Shown: positions 31,544-44,025, counted from the stretch's first letter. The stretch is 64,000 nucleotides of DNA from Cycas panzhihuaensis (GCA_023213395.1 CM041465.1:130827741-130891740), one strand, 5' to 3'. Notes: a model not told the origin generated them from the sequence alone. Program-made: numbers and translations.

Positions 31544-32053
31544 TGTTAGAATCTTCATGTTCTAGCATTAAGTCTTAATCATGCACATGTTTACTTTAGC
31601 ACTTTATGCTTTATGCTAGGGCACACTTTTGTATGTTTTTAAAATGTCACTTTTTCATTTTTGTCTTTAATGACTTATTCACAGGTTCTATGTGAATAAG
31701 TCAACATGTTGATGGGTGGAACTTGTCACCATCCTTTGAACCTAAGAAGAAGTGTTCTACTCAGACTTCTCTTCTATTTTGGATCTGTGACGTGTCATGC
31801 TCCTGTAATAGGCAATCCTATATAATGAGAGGTTCCTCTCATGTAATTCATTGTAGTTTGTGAGTTTAGTGTTATGCTATTGAAACATTTTTAACAGGTT
31901 TGGTATGTAGAACAATTCTTCTCCTTCTTCATCTTTTGTGTTATGAATTTTGTGCTTGCATTTGTCAAGCTTTATAATAAGAGTTGAATCATTTCATGTT
32001 CATACATTGTCCTTCCATTTTTCTCAATATATGCTATTAAGTTCATTTTCTCA
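31544..32053 (+). repeat. 5' LTR of element J
   Basis: 510 bp, TGTTAGAATCTTC to CATTTTCTCA, followed by primer-like TTTTGGTACCAGAGTGG (32054-32070). Organisation and the TATATAATGAGAGG promoter region resemble K1. It inserted into L with GAGTT on the left (31539-31543). The rest of J is on the other strand at 42225-45958. Confidence 0.8.
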
Positions 32054-32149
32054 TTTTGGTACCAGAGTGGTGTTGAGGAGTTGAAGAAAGCATGTGACCT
32101 TTATGATTCGCTGGCGACTTTGCCCTGTGAAGGCACTCCAAAGGGAGAT
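32054..32149 (+). other. Start of J leader, H insertion site
   Basis: Primer site and 80 bp of leader ending AAGGGAGAT. The final GAGAT (32145-32149) is the target duplication of gypsy H; its mate is at 45959-45963 on the other strand. Because the leader continues on minus from 45958, it supports an inversion. Confidence 0.75.
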
Positions 32150-32757
32150 TGTTGGGGTTAATCTTGGCACATAAACCGTGGAAAAACTATAATGCAATCT
32201 TGTACTAACCGGAACAATGCAGGTACAGACCATACAGAGGTACGCATAACAAAAAGGATCGAAATTCATGCTGAATAGGTACGCAATACAAGATGCGTAC
32301 CTTTTGGGTACGCAACACAAGGTATGTACCATTCAGCTATGCCAGTAGAGGGAATGTACCAGAATTGTATGCACGACTGAAATGGACTCAAAAGGCGCCC
32401 AAATTTATTGACGTCAGCCAGGACAGGAGTACATATAGATGTACAGATGGAAAGGAGACTATTAAGGATGATAATCACGAAATTAAGTGAAAAGGTACAA
32501 TTGTAATGAGAAGGTATGGTTATGACTTGGGTCATAACCATTCACTCAAAGGACACCAAAAAAGAGGTATTTAATGGTACTTTTCTCACCAATCCAGCAG
32601 TGAGAGCCAAGCATTCATTCCATGAGACATTCCAAGGGCGGAATTACCAAGAAGGACAATACAATGGTATGATCTAGCTGATGTGTTCCCTGATGTATTC
32701 CCTTTTGGAACATATGTAATAGCGCATGGTGTATACAGCTAGAATGTATGTTGGATA
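32150..32757 (+). repeat. 5' part of the H 5' LTR
   Basis: Begins TGTTGGGGTTAAT and matches the minus strand of the H 3' LTR (46876 downward) over its full 608 bp at roughly 90 percent by eye. Contains ATGGTTATGAC/GTCATAACCAT (32516-32541). It stops at GGATA where F is inserted. The remaining 317 bp are at 60973-61289 on minus. The two parts minus one duplicated GGATA total about 920 bp, against 913 bp for the 3' LTR. Confidence 0.9.
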
Positions 32758-32972
32758 TGTTAGAGTATAATGTTATATCCTAGTTATTGAAAGGGTAATG
32801 TTATAAACCCTTCTTTGTAACTCCCTCTATATTCCTGACGTGTGTCTTGTTCTAAAGAGTCGGTTACAATTCAATTTGTAACAGTCACATTGAATCATGT
32901 ATATAAAGGAGACATAGTCTCACTATAATGCAAGCAATCTTTACACCACTTATCTATCTTGTGTAGTTAACA
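32758..32972 (+). repeat. 5' LTR of element F
   Basis: 215 bp, TGTTAGAGTATAATG to TGTAGTTAACA. Similar along its full length to the minus strand of 61290-61505. Left flank GGATA (32753-32757). Followed by TGGTATCAGAGCAGGATA (32973-32990), the primer site. Confidence 0.93.
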
Positions 32973-33649
32973 TGGTATCAGAGCAGGATAGCTCGATCGC
33001 GTGATCAAAAGAGGAAGAGACTCAATTGCTTTTAAACGACATTGAAGCAAATATCTGACATTAAACCTTTTGATTGATAGCAAGAGAACTAGATTTCTCA
33101 GGAGGAGGGAAAGAACTACAGAATTAATTTTCTGTATGGATTTGTATGGACACAATTTTCAAAGTTGTTAGAATCAAGTGAAATTTGGCCAGCAAGCAGG
33201 TCTGAACATAGGCATCATTTGTTCCTTCCAACTCGAAGTCATCTGAGCTCATTTCAGGGTTGTTTTTGCCCAATTTCAGTCCACGCAGGTTTGGAGGAGT
33301 GTTCTTCATTTTTCTTCAAAAATCATTGATTTTTCTAAGTAAATCTGCTCTCATCTTTTGAGTTTTAGTGTTTCAAAAATTTCAAGATCAGTTTTACTGT
33401 TTTTGGTGAAAGATTTTGAGAATTCGAAGTATTTTTATGCTAAACACTAGCCACCGATCTCTAGCTTTCAGGTCAAATTTCTTAAATTATGTGGATTGTT
33501 TTGGAAAACAAATTATAGATCTGTAAACAGCTCGTAAAGATCTTTCTTTTGAGGTACATATTGTACCAATCCATACAGTTAGGGTTTTGTACGAAAATTC
33601 GTACAATTGTATGGCCAAATCAATCTAAAACAAATTTTTGTTGTAAAAA
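32973..33649 (+). other. Leader of element F
   Basis: Primer site at 32973-32990, then about 660 bp of leader with no recognisable coding. Confidence 0.7.
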
Positions 33650-34640
33650 ATGGCCTCTACAATCTTAGCTTTCTCTGATCAAGACAAACTAACAGATTCA
33701 AATTATCATATCTAGAAAATTAAGATAGAAACCCTTCTGAGAGCTAAAAACACATTGAATATTGCTAATAGATCTGAAGCCTGACCTGCTGTTACAAGTG
33801 TTGATCTGGCCAGTTGGATAGAACAAGATAATACAGTCGTCATAATTCTTAAACTCTTAGTCTCAAATCCTCTTCTTGTGTATGTGAAAAATTTTAATTC
33901 CTCATCTGCAATATGGACATGTTGTAAAGACTTATATAGTCAAAAGAACAAGGCCATAATAATAGCCTTTAAGGAGGACCTATTTAATTTGCACATGAAG
34001 GAATCTGATATTGTATCAACATTTATACACAAAGTTGTTTCAGTAAGGAATGATCTTTTAAGCGTGGGAGCTGCTATCTCAGAACAAAAACTTGTAGAAA
34101 TGGTAGAAAGCAAGCTACTAAAATCATTTGATGTAACCATCAACATTATAACAAGTAATAACCAGATCGATAAGATGTCTCTTGATACATTAACTGGTTT
34201 ATTAGTAAGACAAGAACAGAGGAATAAGTGCTACAAAGACACAACAGAGATTGAGGATGCCTTTGTATTTCAACTAAATTTGGGCCCCAGAGGAAGGAAC
34301 CAATCACGTGGAAGAGGACGTATTCCAGAAGCCAGGAGTCCTGCTCGTGATCGATGGCAAGATGACAGAGGACGTGGACACTGAAGAGATACAAGGATTT
34401 GTCCCAATTGCAGTAAGCCAGGTCATCTTTCAAGTGCATGTAGAGTTTTTGATCTTTGTTATCACTGTGGGCAACTAGGTCTTTATACTTATCAATGTCT
34501 GCAAAGAAGAGCAGATATTTAGAGAGGGAAACGTCCAATCAGGAACTACAACAAGGAGTAGCCAAAGGAGGAGGAGGAAGAAATAGCATTCATTACCGCT
34601 CTTTTTGTTGGCTTACAAGACAAAGATGTTTGGTATATTG
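33650..34640 (+). pseudogene. Element F gag
   Basis: Copia gag from ATG 33650: MASTILAFSDQDKLTDSNYH, a stop, IETLLRAKN, later IWTCCKDLYSQKNKAIIIAF and LTGLLVRQEQRNKCY. The RG-rich stretch GRNQSRGRGRIPE leads to a stop at 34381. Two zinc knuckles follow: CPNCSKPGHLSSAC (intact) and CYHCGQLGLYTYQC (histidine ligand replaced by leucine). The piece 33878-34384 is open for 168 codons. Close relative of A gag. Confidence 0.88.
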
Positions 34641-35525
34641 ACTCAACTACCTCTCGTCACATGACCAATCGAGAATATTGGTTTGAATCACTAAAACCAT
34701 AAAACACTGATAAATCAGTTGAACTGGGTGATAAGTACCCACTGGATATAAAGGGAGTTGGTACCATAGCAGTCAATTTGCAAGGGAATATAAAAAAAAT
34801 AGGGAATGTATTACTTGTACCAGGTCTAAAAATAAATCTTTTGTCAATTTCACAGCTTAGCAAAAATAGGTTAAGAATTGTTTTTGATGAAGAAGGCTAT
34901 TGTCATGTAATGGATATGAAAAATAATGGCAATGTAAGAGCCAAAGGCATGAGATGTAATGATCTGTATAAGTTGCTGTCAAATCCTATAAACCCTAAAT
35001 AGGGTATAAAAGCATGTACTACTGTGAACTCTAATAATAAAGCTTGGCATTTGAAGTATGGGCATCTCCCTATAGATACACTAAAGCTATTGGAAAAATT
35101 AGACATGGTAAATGGTCTATCTCCCATCACATCTAAAATTTTTGTTTGCAAAGGTTGCCAATTTAGGAAACAACATTGACTTCCATCCAAGGAAAGCAGT
35201 TGGTGTGCCCAAAATAAATTAGAGTTGATTCATACCGATTTATGTGCCCCCCTCACTCCACTTTCAATCAATGGATGCAAATATTTTTTAACCTTCATTG
35301 ATGTTTTTACCCTGAAAGTATGGGTGTACTTCCTCCATAATAAATATGAAGTCTTTGAAATCTGCAAGGATTCAAAGCAGAAGTAGAGTTAGAATCAGGA
35401 GCTCAAATAAAGTGCATTAGGTCTAATGTGGTGGAGAATACATATCAAAAGATTTTTTAAATTTTTGCAAAATAAATGGGATATGCAGACAGTTTACAAC
35501 TCCCTACACCCCTCAATCTAATGGG
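34600..35525 (+). pseudogene. Element F protease, pre-integrase and part of integrase
   Basis: VWYIDSTTSRHMTNREYWFE is the protease site (DSGAS changed to DSTTS). IGNVLLVPGLKINLLSISQL, AWHLKYGHLPIDTLKLLEKL and VCKGCQ are the pre-integrase zinc region. The integrase core begins at LELIHTDLCAP, and the second acidic block near 35420 is frame-disrupted. The match ends at [11 protein letters not shown], just before the third catalytic residue, where an LTR piece of G starts at 35526. Confidence 0.87.
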
Positions 35526-35620
35526 TGTTAATGTGGCAGTTAATTATTAAGCCACTTAGTTAATGTTAATGTGGTTTAATTAAGCGAGAAGGTGCAAAGC
35601 CAAAAGGTGCGACTTATTCA
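35526..35620 (+). repeat. LTR fragment of element G at the left junction
   Basis: TGTTAATGTGGCAGTTAATT and what follows match the minus strand of the G LTR at 63146 downward (TATTAATGTGGCAATTAATT) for about 75 bp. The next CCAAAAGGTGCGACTTATTC matches 63030-63049 on plus. It lies between F integrase and gypsy O integrase and marks the left edge of the inverted block. Confidence 0.8.
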
Positions 35621-36191
35621 GAGGGTCATTGTACCCTCGTAACAATTGCACCAATGTCCTATTGACAACTTTGGTCTGGCCGTCTGTTTGAGGATGGAAG
35701 GTCGTGCTCATCTTCAACTTCGTGTCCATCATTCCCCAAAGAGTTTGCCAAAAACGACTCAAAAATCTGATGTCTTGATCAGAAATGATAGAGTTAGGAA
35801 GCCCAAAATGCTTCCAAACATGTTGGAAAAACAATCTAGCTATGTCTTCTCTTGTATGTGTCTTCCTACAGGGAATCAACACCACCATTTTATTGAATCA
35901 ATCAACAACTACAAACAAATAATCCATACCATTTTTGGTTTGTGGTAGTTCTCTGAGGAAATCCATGGAGATACTCTCCTATGGTCGTAATGGAACAGGA
36001 AGTGGAGTGTACAATGCCAACCTTCTATTGGCTGGCTTTGATGTGCTACATAATGTACATCCTTGTACTGTTGTAGTCACGTCCTGTTGCATATTGGGCC
36101 AATACATATATCGCTGTAAATTCAACAATGTTTTTCCCACTTCGAAGTGTCTTGCAACTTGAGAGGTGTGAGCTTCTCTTACCCACTTCAT
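35621..36191 (-). pseudogene. Element O integrase (gypsy)
   Basis: Minus-strand Ty3/gypsy integrase. Zinc-finger part: WVREAHTSQVARHFEVGKTL, then YMYWPNMQQDV and CTLCSTSKP. Core: MVVLIPCRKTHTREDIARLF, then FGLPNSIISDQDIRFLSRFW with the second aspartate, then FHPQTDGQTKVVNRTLVQLL with the glutamate position changed to VVNRT (relatives have EVVNRTL). It ends abruptly at RGYN near 35625, where the G LTR fragment starts, so the C-terminal integrase domain and 3' LTR are missing. Confidence 0.9.
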
Positions 36192-37860
36192 TCAATCTGC
36201 TCGCTTTGGAATACAAAGCTTATCGTGCTTAAAGAGTAGATCATTTCTTAGCTGAAAGTCATCAACTATTTTTCCTTGCTGTAGCTGCTCCAAGATAGGC
36301 TTGAATGCCTCATCTTCCATGTACAAACCTGTATACTCATCACGGCAAAAAGGTTGAAATTGCAGAGCTACTAACAAGCTAGAAATACCTTGTTGTTGAG
36401 GAGGTTTGGACAACAAGTCTGCAATTTTATTTGTGCTTTTCTTGTATTTGACAACGATGTGAAACTGCTGCAAATAGGACATCCACTTCATGTGCGTGGC
36501 CTGTTGCAGTTTGGACTGTGTCTGCAAGAATTGCAAAGGCTTGTGGTTGGTGTGGATGACTACCTCTTTTCCCAACAAGGTCTCAAATGCTTGACAGCTT
36601 GATGCAATGCATAGAGCTCCTTATCATAAGTTGGGTAATTTTTCATAGCTTCATTAAAAGTCTCTGAATGATATGCCACCAGTCTTCCCTCTTGCTTCAA
36701 TACTACTCCCATGGCATAGCCTAAAGCATCGGTCTCCAACTCGAATGGTTTTTACAATGATGGTAAGGCTAACATTAGCGCTTCACAAATTTTTTGTTTT
36801 AGAAGCCTAAAAACTTCCTCTTGCTCATACTCCCAATGAAATTTTGCATGCTCTCCCATCAATGCATGAAAGGTGTTGCAATTTGAGAGAATTTGAAAAC
36901 AATTTTTCTTAAATATTGACAAGCACCAATGAAACTTCTTACCTACGTGGTTGTATTGGGTGTAGGCCAATTGAGAATGACTCTAATCTTTGCTAGGTCA
37001 AGTTTCAATTCTCCTCCTCTAACTACAAAACCCAAGAAGATGAGAGATTGCTTTCCAAACTCATACTTTTTAAGGTTAAAGTTTTAGTTGTTGCTCTTAA
37101 AGAACTTTAAGCACTTGCTCAACATGTTGGAGGTGCTCCTCCCAAGTCTGACTGAAAATCATAATATCATCCGGATAAACAATAATAAAATCATCAATGA
37201 ATGGTCTCAATACCTCATTCATCAACCTCATGAAGGTGGCAGGTGCATTGCATGAGCCAAATGGCATCACCATCCATTCAAACAGTCCTTGCTTCGATTT
37301 GAAGGCTGTCTTCCAAGTGTCCTCCTCCCAGATTCAAACTTGATGGTAGTCTGATTTCAGGTCCAACTTGCTGAAATATCTTGCAGATTGCAGCTGGTCC
37401 AACAAGTCATCTATCTGTGGTAGGGGATGCTGGGTCTTTATGGCAATCTTGTTCAAAGCTCGATAGTCAATGCACATTCTCCATCCTCCATCTTTCTTTG
37501 GCACCAAAACAATAGGTGAACCGCAAGGGGAACAATTTGTCTTAATCTCTCCTTGCTCCAAGAGTTCTTGAATTTGCTTCTTAATCTCTTCATTCTCCAA
37601 AACAAAGTTCCAATAGAGACTAAGATTGGGCAAAGGTGAATCGGCAACTAGCTACATTTCATGCTCAATTTCCCTCTTAGGGGGTAGCCCTTTTGGCTCC
37701 GAAAATATTTCATAATACTTACTCTTTGGGCCTTCAATCTGCTGCAATTGTTTCCTATCCAGTACCTGCGTTGAGGACTCTGCTTACTCCTTTTCTTCCA
37801 CCTTTTGCTTCACCATTAGTAGCACAAATTTCTCACAAGCATTAATCAATCTCTTTGCTT
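36192..37860 (-). pseudogene. Element O RT and RNase H (gypsy)
   Basis: RT on minus: [20 protein letters not shown], then [20 protein letters not shown] and [34 protein letters not shown]; then MVMPFGSCNAPATF-like text near 37240. The active site reads VYPDDIMIFS near 37165-37190 (usual YLDD or YVDD). RNase H: HTNHKPLQFLQTQSKLQQAT and HMKWMSYLQQFHIVVKYKKS, then TNKIADLLSKPP. Several frame changes and stops. The order RT, RNase H, integrase identifies gypsy. Confidence 0.9.
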
Positions 37861-37861
37861 G

Positions 37862-38840
37862 TTAGGAGGATATGAGGGAGATCTTCTTTTGTGGTTTTGA
37901 TGCATTAATCAAATATGATTTCACGTCCTTGATGAGTCGAATCTTTCTCAACCTCTTACGATGGACTCCATCTCTATCATAGAGATATGGGCTGCCAAAC
38001 ACAACTTGACAAACGTCCAAAGGAACCACTTCACATTCAACTTCATCAATGAATCTTTCTGAAATTGCAAATTTGAACTTACATTCGTGAGTAACTTGCA
38101 GTTCTGAATTTTTTTGCAGCCATCCAAGAGGATATGGTTTTGGATGTGCATGCATCTTTAATCCTAGTTTCTTTATTAACGCCTCTGAGATTAATTTCTT
38201 TTGGCTTCCTCCATAAAAAATAACATCAACCATGCTTTGTTTCACCTGGATTCTCACCATGAAGAGCTCCTCTCTAATCTTTGAATCAACTTGTTGATGG
38301 TTGTTTTTAGTTTTAGCATTGGCCATGAGCATCAACCTTTTATTGGCTCCTTTAGTGCCGCAAATGTCTTCATCTCCTATAGAATTAAGTAAAGCTTTAC
38401 CTTTTTCCTTAGCTTTACCCTTGTTCTTGGGCCACTTCTCCGGATGTAAGAACCAACAATCTTCTATGCTGTGTCCCGCTCGTTTACAATGTGCGCAAGA
38501 GACTTTGATTTGAGTGGTATTTGCTTGCTTCTTCTTGCCAAAACCCCCAATGCGTAAATCTTCTTGTTCCTCTTCTTTATGGCAATCACTTTCTTGCTGG
38601 TTTCATTAAGCGTTTTCATTTCAAACAATTGAAGTCCTTGCTAAATATGTTGGTGTAATCTTCCAATATATTTCAGCATTATGTCTTTGCCAAGTAAAGA
38701 GATGCCCTGCACAACAGTTTGCTTCTAAAATTCTGTTATGTAATCTTGGACATTTTGGCCTCTTTCTTGTCTATAATATTGCCATCTTATCCTTTGTCGC
38801 TCTTCGTACCCAATGGGGTAAAATTGCTTCTTAATGAGAG
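37862..38840 (-). pseudogene. Element O gag end and protease (gypsy)
   Basis: Gag on minus: PIGYEERQRIRWQYYRQERG, QNVQDYITEF and LGKDIMLKYIGRLHQHI, then a zinc knuckle CAHCKRAGHSIEDC near 38455-38495 with all ligands. A 157-codon frame (37862-38335) holds a retropepsin-like domain: MVDVIFYGGSQKKLISEALI (normal DSGS altered to YGGS), then GLKMHAHPKPYPLGWL and QVVFGSPYLYDRD. Gag is cut off at about 38840 by the start of K2 sequence. Confidence 0.82.
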
Positions 38841-38844
38841 GTTA

Positions 38845-41670
38845 AGAGGACCATGGTCTTTATTGGATGCATCAAACATTATATTTGATATTACACCAAC
38901 TTATTCTGTTACACAATCTATGTCTAAAGATCAACTTTGGCATAATAGACTAAGCCATTTAAGCCTAGAAAACATCGAATTGATGTTAATAAAAACATGG
39001 TGTATGGGCTTCCAAAGATATTTGCATCAAAATGTCTTTGTGAAACATGTATTATGGGGACTTAACATAGATAGCCTTTTCTTATAGGCAACTCATGGCG
39101 TGCATCGCAGTCTTTGTAGCTAGTTTGTACAAATCTATATGGACCCATGTCCATGGCATCTCTTGGAGGAGCTTTGTATTATATCACCTTCATCGATGAT
39201 TTTTCACACAAAGTGTGGGTATACTTCATCAAACATAAATCAAAAGCATTGGAAAAATTTAAGGAATTCAAACTTGATGTGGAAAATGAGTTAGAATTGT
39301 TAATCAAAATATTGAGATCTAATAATGGAGGTGAATTTACCTCAAGAGAGTTTAATCAATTCTGCATGATTCATGGAATCAGAACACATCTCACTCCTTT
39401 ATATACACCTCAACAAAATGGAGTATCTGAGGGGATGAATAGGATTTTGGCCAATAAAGCCAAAGCAATGATGCATGCAAGAGGGCTTCCTCTTTTCTAT
39501 TGGGCAAAGCGTTCCACACAGTAACCTATGTGGCCAATAGGAGCCCAAGTATAATAGTCATTGACATTACACCAGAGGAGGCTTGGTCTAGTAGAAAGCT
39601 AACTGTTAGCCATTTGAGGACTTTTGGGTGCATTGCTTATATCAACGTTCTCCATTAACAAGCAAAGAAGTTAGATCATAATAGTCTCAAATGTATTTTC
39701 CTTAATTATACTCTTCACAACAAAACATATAGAGTATATAATTCAATTACCAAGAAAATGCATGTTTTTAGAGATGTAATCTTTGTTGAAGACAATGAGA
39801 AATTGGAAACTGCATTCATCCACTCTCCTCCTAAAAAAGGCAAATAGATTGTTGAGGACTTCCTTCCCTCACAATCTTCTATACCACATTCATCTTCTAC
39901 TCTTATTGCTTCTTCATCTACCTCTACTCCAACTACTTCAGATACAACTCCACTTGATCCTAGTACTTCTTCTATTGACTAATCATTGTAGCCTAGGGAT
40001 ATTGAGGTTTGAGTCACATCTATGAAGAAGCTACTTAAATGGTACACTCAGATAGCACAGGATAGTCAGGGTATAGAAGGAAAACATCCATCAAAGATGG
40101 GGCAGTAAACAAACTATTATGTAGCTCTGGCTGAAGTGTTTTGTGTAGTTGAGCCTTCCACTTTCAAGGAGGTATATAAAAGTGAAAAGTGGAAAGGTGA
40201 CATAGATGATGAAATCCATTCTATTGAAAAGAATGGAACTTGGGATTTAGTAGAATTGCCTAAAAACAAACATACAATCAATTGTAAATGGGTATATAAA
40301 ACCAAATTCCACTTTAATGGTTTGATCGAGCATCATAAGGTTCAACTTATTGCAGAGGGTTTTAAACAAAAGGAAGGCATTGATTATGAGGAGACCTTTG
40401 CACCTGTAGCAAACATGAACACCATCAGAATTATATTGGCCTTAGTTACTCAATGCAAGTGGCCAATTTATCAGATGGATGTGAAGAGCACATTTCTCAA
40501 TAGCGATCTTCAAGAGGAGGTATATTTGGAGCAACCTCTTGGATACATTGTATACGACAAAGAACATTTGGTTTGTCGCTTCAAGAAGGCATTGTATAGT
40601 TTAAAATAGGTCCCTAGAGCATGATACTTTAAAATTGATGATTATTTTTTGAGACATGGATATTATCGATACCCATCAGATACTAACTTGTATATAAAAG
40701 TTAGGGAGAACCATGTAGTTTTTGTTGTTTTATATGTTGATGACTTAGTAATCACATGTAATGACACTATGATGATTCAAATTCTCCAAGATGATCTTAA
40801 GAGGAGTTCTGAGATGACTGATCTCAAACTTCTCCATTATTTTTTAGGTATGGAGGTGTGGCAGTAGCTAGGTCTTCTTTTCCCAAGCCAAATTTTCTTG
40901 AGACATTTTGCAATGATTCAGAATGGAGGATTACAAACCATCACCTACACCTATGCAGAATGGCTTGAAGAGGAAGAAGAACCAACAAATCTCACATTGT
41001 ATTGACAACTAGTTGGTAGCCTAATCTATCTTACCAACAGTAGACCAGATATTTCATTTGGAGTTGGAATTTGTTCTAGGTACATGTCTCAACCTAATAA
41101 AAAACATTGGAATGTAGCAAAACATATACTGAGATACCTCAAACACACATTATAGCATGGCCTTTAGTATACTCATAATGAGAACTTTATCTTAGAGGGG
41201 TTTTTAGATTTTGATTGGACGGGATGCCAAGATAGTCGCAGATCGACCTCGAGATATTGTTTCACCCTTGGTTCAAGAGTCATTTCGTGGAGTTGTAAGA
41301 AGCAACCCAATGTTACCTTGTCCTCCACGGAAGTAGAGTATAAAGTTGCAATCAACGCAACTTGTGAGGCTATTTGGATGAGGAGGATTCTTAGTGACTT
41401 TGGACTTGAGCAGGATCACCCCATCAGGTTATATTGCGACAACCAAAGTGTGCTCAAGTTAACTAAGAATCCAATTTTTTATGCACGAACCAAGCACAGA
41501 GGCTCATCACCATTTTATCAGGGAGCATGTTTAGAATGATGAGATCAACCACTTCTACAGGCAGGCTCATGGACCAATAGTTAGCAGATATCTTTATTAA
41601 GCCACTTGGTAGAGAGAAGTTTGACAAATTTAGGGATGGTTTTGGTGTCTGACTTAACATTGTAAACATT
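38845..41670 (+). pseudogene. Element K2 pol (copia, 5'-truncated)
   Basis: Plus-strand copia pol of the K1/I group starting within pre-integrase: QLWHNRLSHLSLENIEL, then MASLGGALYYITFIDDFSHK, LRSNNGGEFTSREFNQF (second aspartate now N), [95 protein letters not shown] (near 40733-40765), then a TAG at 40865-40867 in VWQ. RNase H: TEVEYKVAINATCEAIWMRR, CDNQSVLKLTKNPIFYARTK. Leader, gag and 5' LTR are absent. Several stops and frame changes. Confidence 0.9.
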
Positions 41671-42224
41671 AGGGGGGGTGTTAAACCTTTATATTTAAAT
41701 GTTAAGTGATGTACTTTATAATGTATTATTAATGCATTTTATGTAACTTTATATTAGTGTGACTTATCACTTAATGTGATAAAGTACGCATCCACATTCT
41801 TTCTAGTTGCACAACATTGTAACTTGAGGGTTAATGTACCCTCATGCCCTTGTGCTCATAAGAGACCTCAAGGGGACACTTGTCTTGCATGCGACTAGCT
41901 TGTTTGCATGTTTAACATTCGTCAAACAAGCAACGTTCAAAGGTCTCTATATATTGAGAACATTTCTCATGTATCTTGTATGAGAGTGTTGTATTGTTAT
42001 GCTACTAGTCTTGTTAATCTAAGTTATTCTTATTTATTTGGAGTTGGATCAATTCCTTCTCCTCTATATTTGTGTCCTCATACTTGTGATCATTGTGCCT
42101 AATGTTTACTTATGTGCTCATCTTCATGCTTGCATAGTTAGATATTAATCATCTTCATATTGTAGTTGACTTTCCTCTCCATTAGATCCTAAGGGCCCTA
42201 GGCTAAATGCCATCATTCTCAACA
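41671..42224 (+). repeat. K2 polypurine tract and 3' LTR
   Basis: AGGGGGGG (41671-41678) precedes the LTR 41679-42224 (TGTTAAACC to TTCTCAACA, 546 bp). It resembles the K1 LTR, including ATCACTTAATGTGATAAAGT and a TATATATTGAGAAC promoter-like box. The imperfect palindrome near 41900-41935 (TTTGCATGTTTAACA and TGTCAAACAAGCAA type) corresponds to the perfect one in K1. It inserted into J RT; the flank is TTCAT (42225-42229), with no left mate because K2 is truncated. Confidence 0.85.
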
Positions 42225-44025
42225 TTCATTGTTATGTGAAATGTAACCAGGAGGTTGTTCTAGATATATCTCCTCTGTAAAATTGCAATTGAGAAAGGTA
42301 ATTTTGACATCCATTTGATACAATGGCCATTTGTTTTGTGTGGATAAGGCCATAACAACTCTGGTGGTCTTCATATTGACGACAGGTGCAAATGTTTCAT
42401 CATAGTCGATGCCTTGCTATTGTTTGAATTCTTTTACCACCAGATGAACTTTGTGTTGCTCAATGGTGCCATCAAATCGGAACTTACTTTTGTAGATCCA
42501 CTTGCAATTGATGGCCTATTTACCTTATGGCAGTTCAACCAATTCCCATGTGCCATTCTGATAAATAGAGTGGATCTTATGATTCATTGTGGCTTGCCAC
42601 TTTTCATCTATATGTGCCTCCTTAAAAGTGGAAGGCTTTCGGGCACTAAGCACTTCAGCCATAAGTTCATAGTTAAAAGTAGTCTGGGGTTGCATTTTGG
42701 ATGGGTGTTTGCCTTCAATGGTTTGTGCACCTGCAATAGCTTGCATATACCATTTAGGTAACTTCTTTGTTAATGTAGAGGTTACTTCAATGTCTTGTGA
42801 TGGTGATAGTTACTGAATCTTAAAAGCGTTGCTAAGACTAGATGAACAAACTAAGGAAGATGGCGAGGAAGGAGAAGTAGGTGTTGATGAATGAGATGGT
42901 GTAGAAGATGTTGAAGGAATAGAATCCTCAATGATAGCTTTGCTTTTATCAAGGGAGATTGGAATGGAACTGAGGTCCAATTCCTTATTGTCTTTTGCAA
43001 AGGCAATGTCTCGAGAGATGTGCATCTTTTTGCCAATAGAATCATACAGTCTATAGTCTTTGTTGCCATTAGCATAGCCAATAAAGATGCATTTGAGACT
43101 CTTATCATCAAACTTATGTCTTTGCTCTTGGGGAATACTCATATAAGCTATGCACTTGAAAGTGCTAAGACAGTTGACTGTAGATTTCTGGCCAGTCTAG
43201 GCTTTCTCAAGTGTTTTGTTCTAGAGTGCAGTAGTGGATTTCCGATTAGACAAGTAGCAACGTGTACTACTTCTACCCAGTATGATTGAGTGAGACCTTG
43301 TGCGTGCATCATGGCCTTTGCCTTACTAGCAAGAGTTTTGTTCATTCTTTCTGCTACACCATTTTGTTGAGGTGTATAAGGGGTAGAAAATTGGTGTTTG
43401 ATGCCATGTTGAATACAAAATTGATTGAATTCCTTGGACGTGTACTCGTCACTGTTGTCAAAGCGAAGTGTCTTGATTCTCATGCTTGACCCATTTTCCA
43501 CTGCAAGTTTAAAGAATTTAAACTTACTAAGTGCTTCTAATTTGTGTTTGAGCAAATAAACCCATACTTTGGGTGAGCAATCATCAATAAAGGTGATGAA
43601 AAATAATGACAAGTGACTGTATGGACATGGGTCCACCAATGTTTGAATGAACCAACTGTAGTAAGTGTTGTTCTCTCTAGGCCTTATCTTTTTGCAAAGG
43701 TTCCCAATGTTGATTTCTCATAAGGCAAGTTTCACATAGGCAATTACCCATTGAGATTTTGGGTATGCCATACACCATGTTCTATCTGTACATTGGTGTA
43801 CTACTGTCTAGGTTTAAGGGACCTAATCTCTCATGCCATAATTGACTTTTATTTGGAGAATGTGAGACTAAGGCATGCGATTTGCATGTTGTTGCATCTA
43901 ATTTATAGAGGCCACGATTCTATGACCAATAGCAACAATTTGGTCTGCTTTGTCTTTAATGATACATTTTCTATCTTTAAACATTATACTCATCTGTTGT
44001 TTATCTAGCTAGCTAACAGAGAGAC
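42225..44025 (-). pseudogene. Element J pol (copia)
   Basis: Minus-strand pol: pre-integrase remnants (SQLWHERLGPLNLD near 43830, MVYGIPKISMGNCLCETC); integrase VWVYLLKHKLEALSKFKFFK, LRFDNSDEYTSKEFNQF, YTPQQNGVAERMNKTLASKA. The first catalytic aspartate is lost (QTLVDPCPYS). Then MSIPQEQRHKFDDKSLKCIF, a Ser/Pro-rich linker, and early RT (EIHS-type block, LVELP, CKWIYKS, KEFKQ) up to EQPPGYI, where K2 interrupts at 42225. Gag and protease are missing: the leader passes directly to pre-integrase near 44000. Its LTR is at 31544 on plus. Confidence 0.85.

Larger units (their letters stand above)
32758..35525 (+). mobile_element. Element F, 5' half (copia)
   Basis: LTR, primer site, gag, protease and part of integrase on plus. 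F inserted in the H LTR at GGATA. The 3' half, with matching LTR, lies at 61290-62999 on minus, flanked by the reverse complement of GGATA. About 600 bp or more of F between the integrase DDE region and the RT start is missing from both halves. Confidence 0.88.

Noticed and set aside
35526-35620. G LTR piece as a solo LTR
   Set aside because: Only the first about 95 bp are present, no CA end and no target duplication are seen, and its mate lies at the other end of the inverted block.
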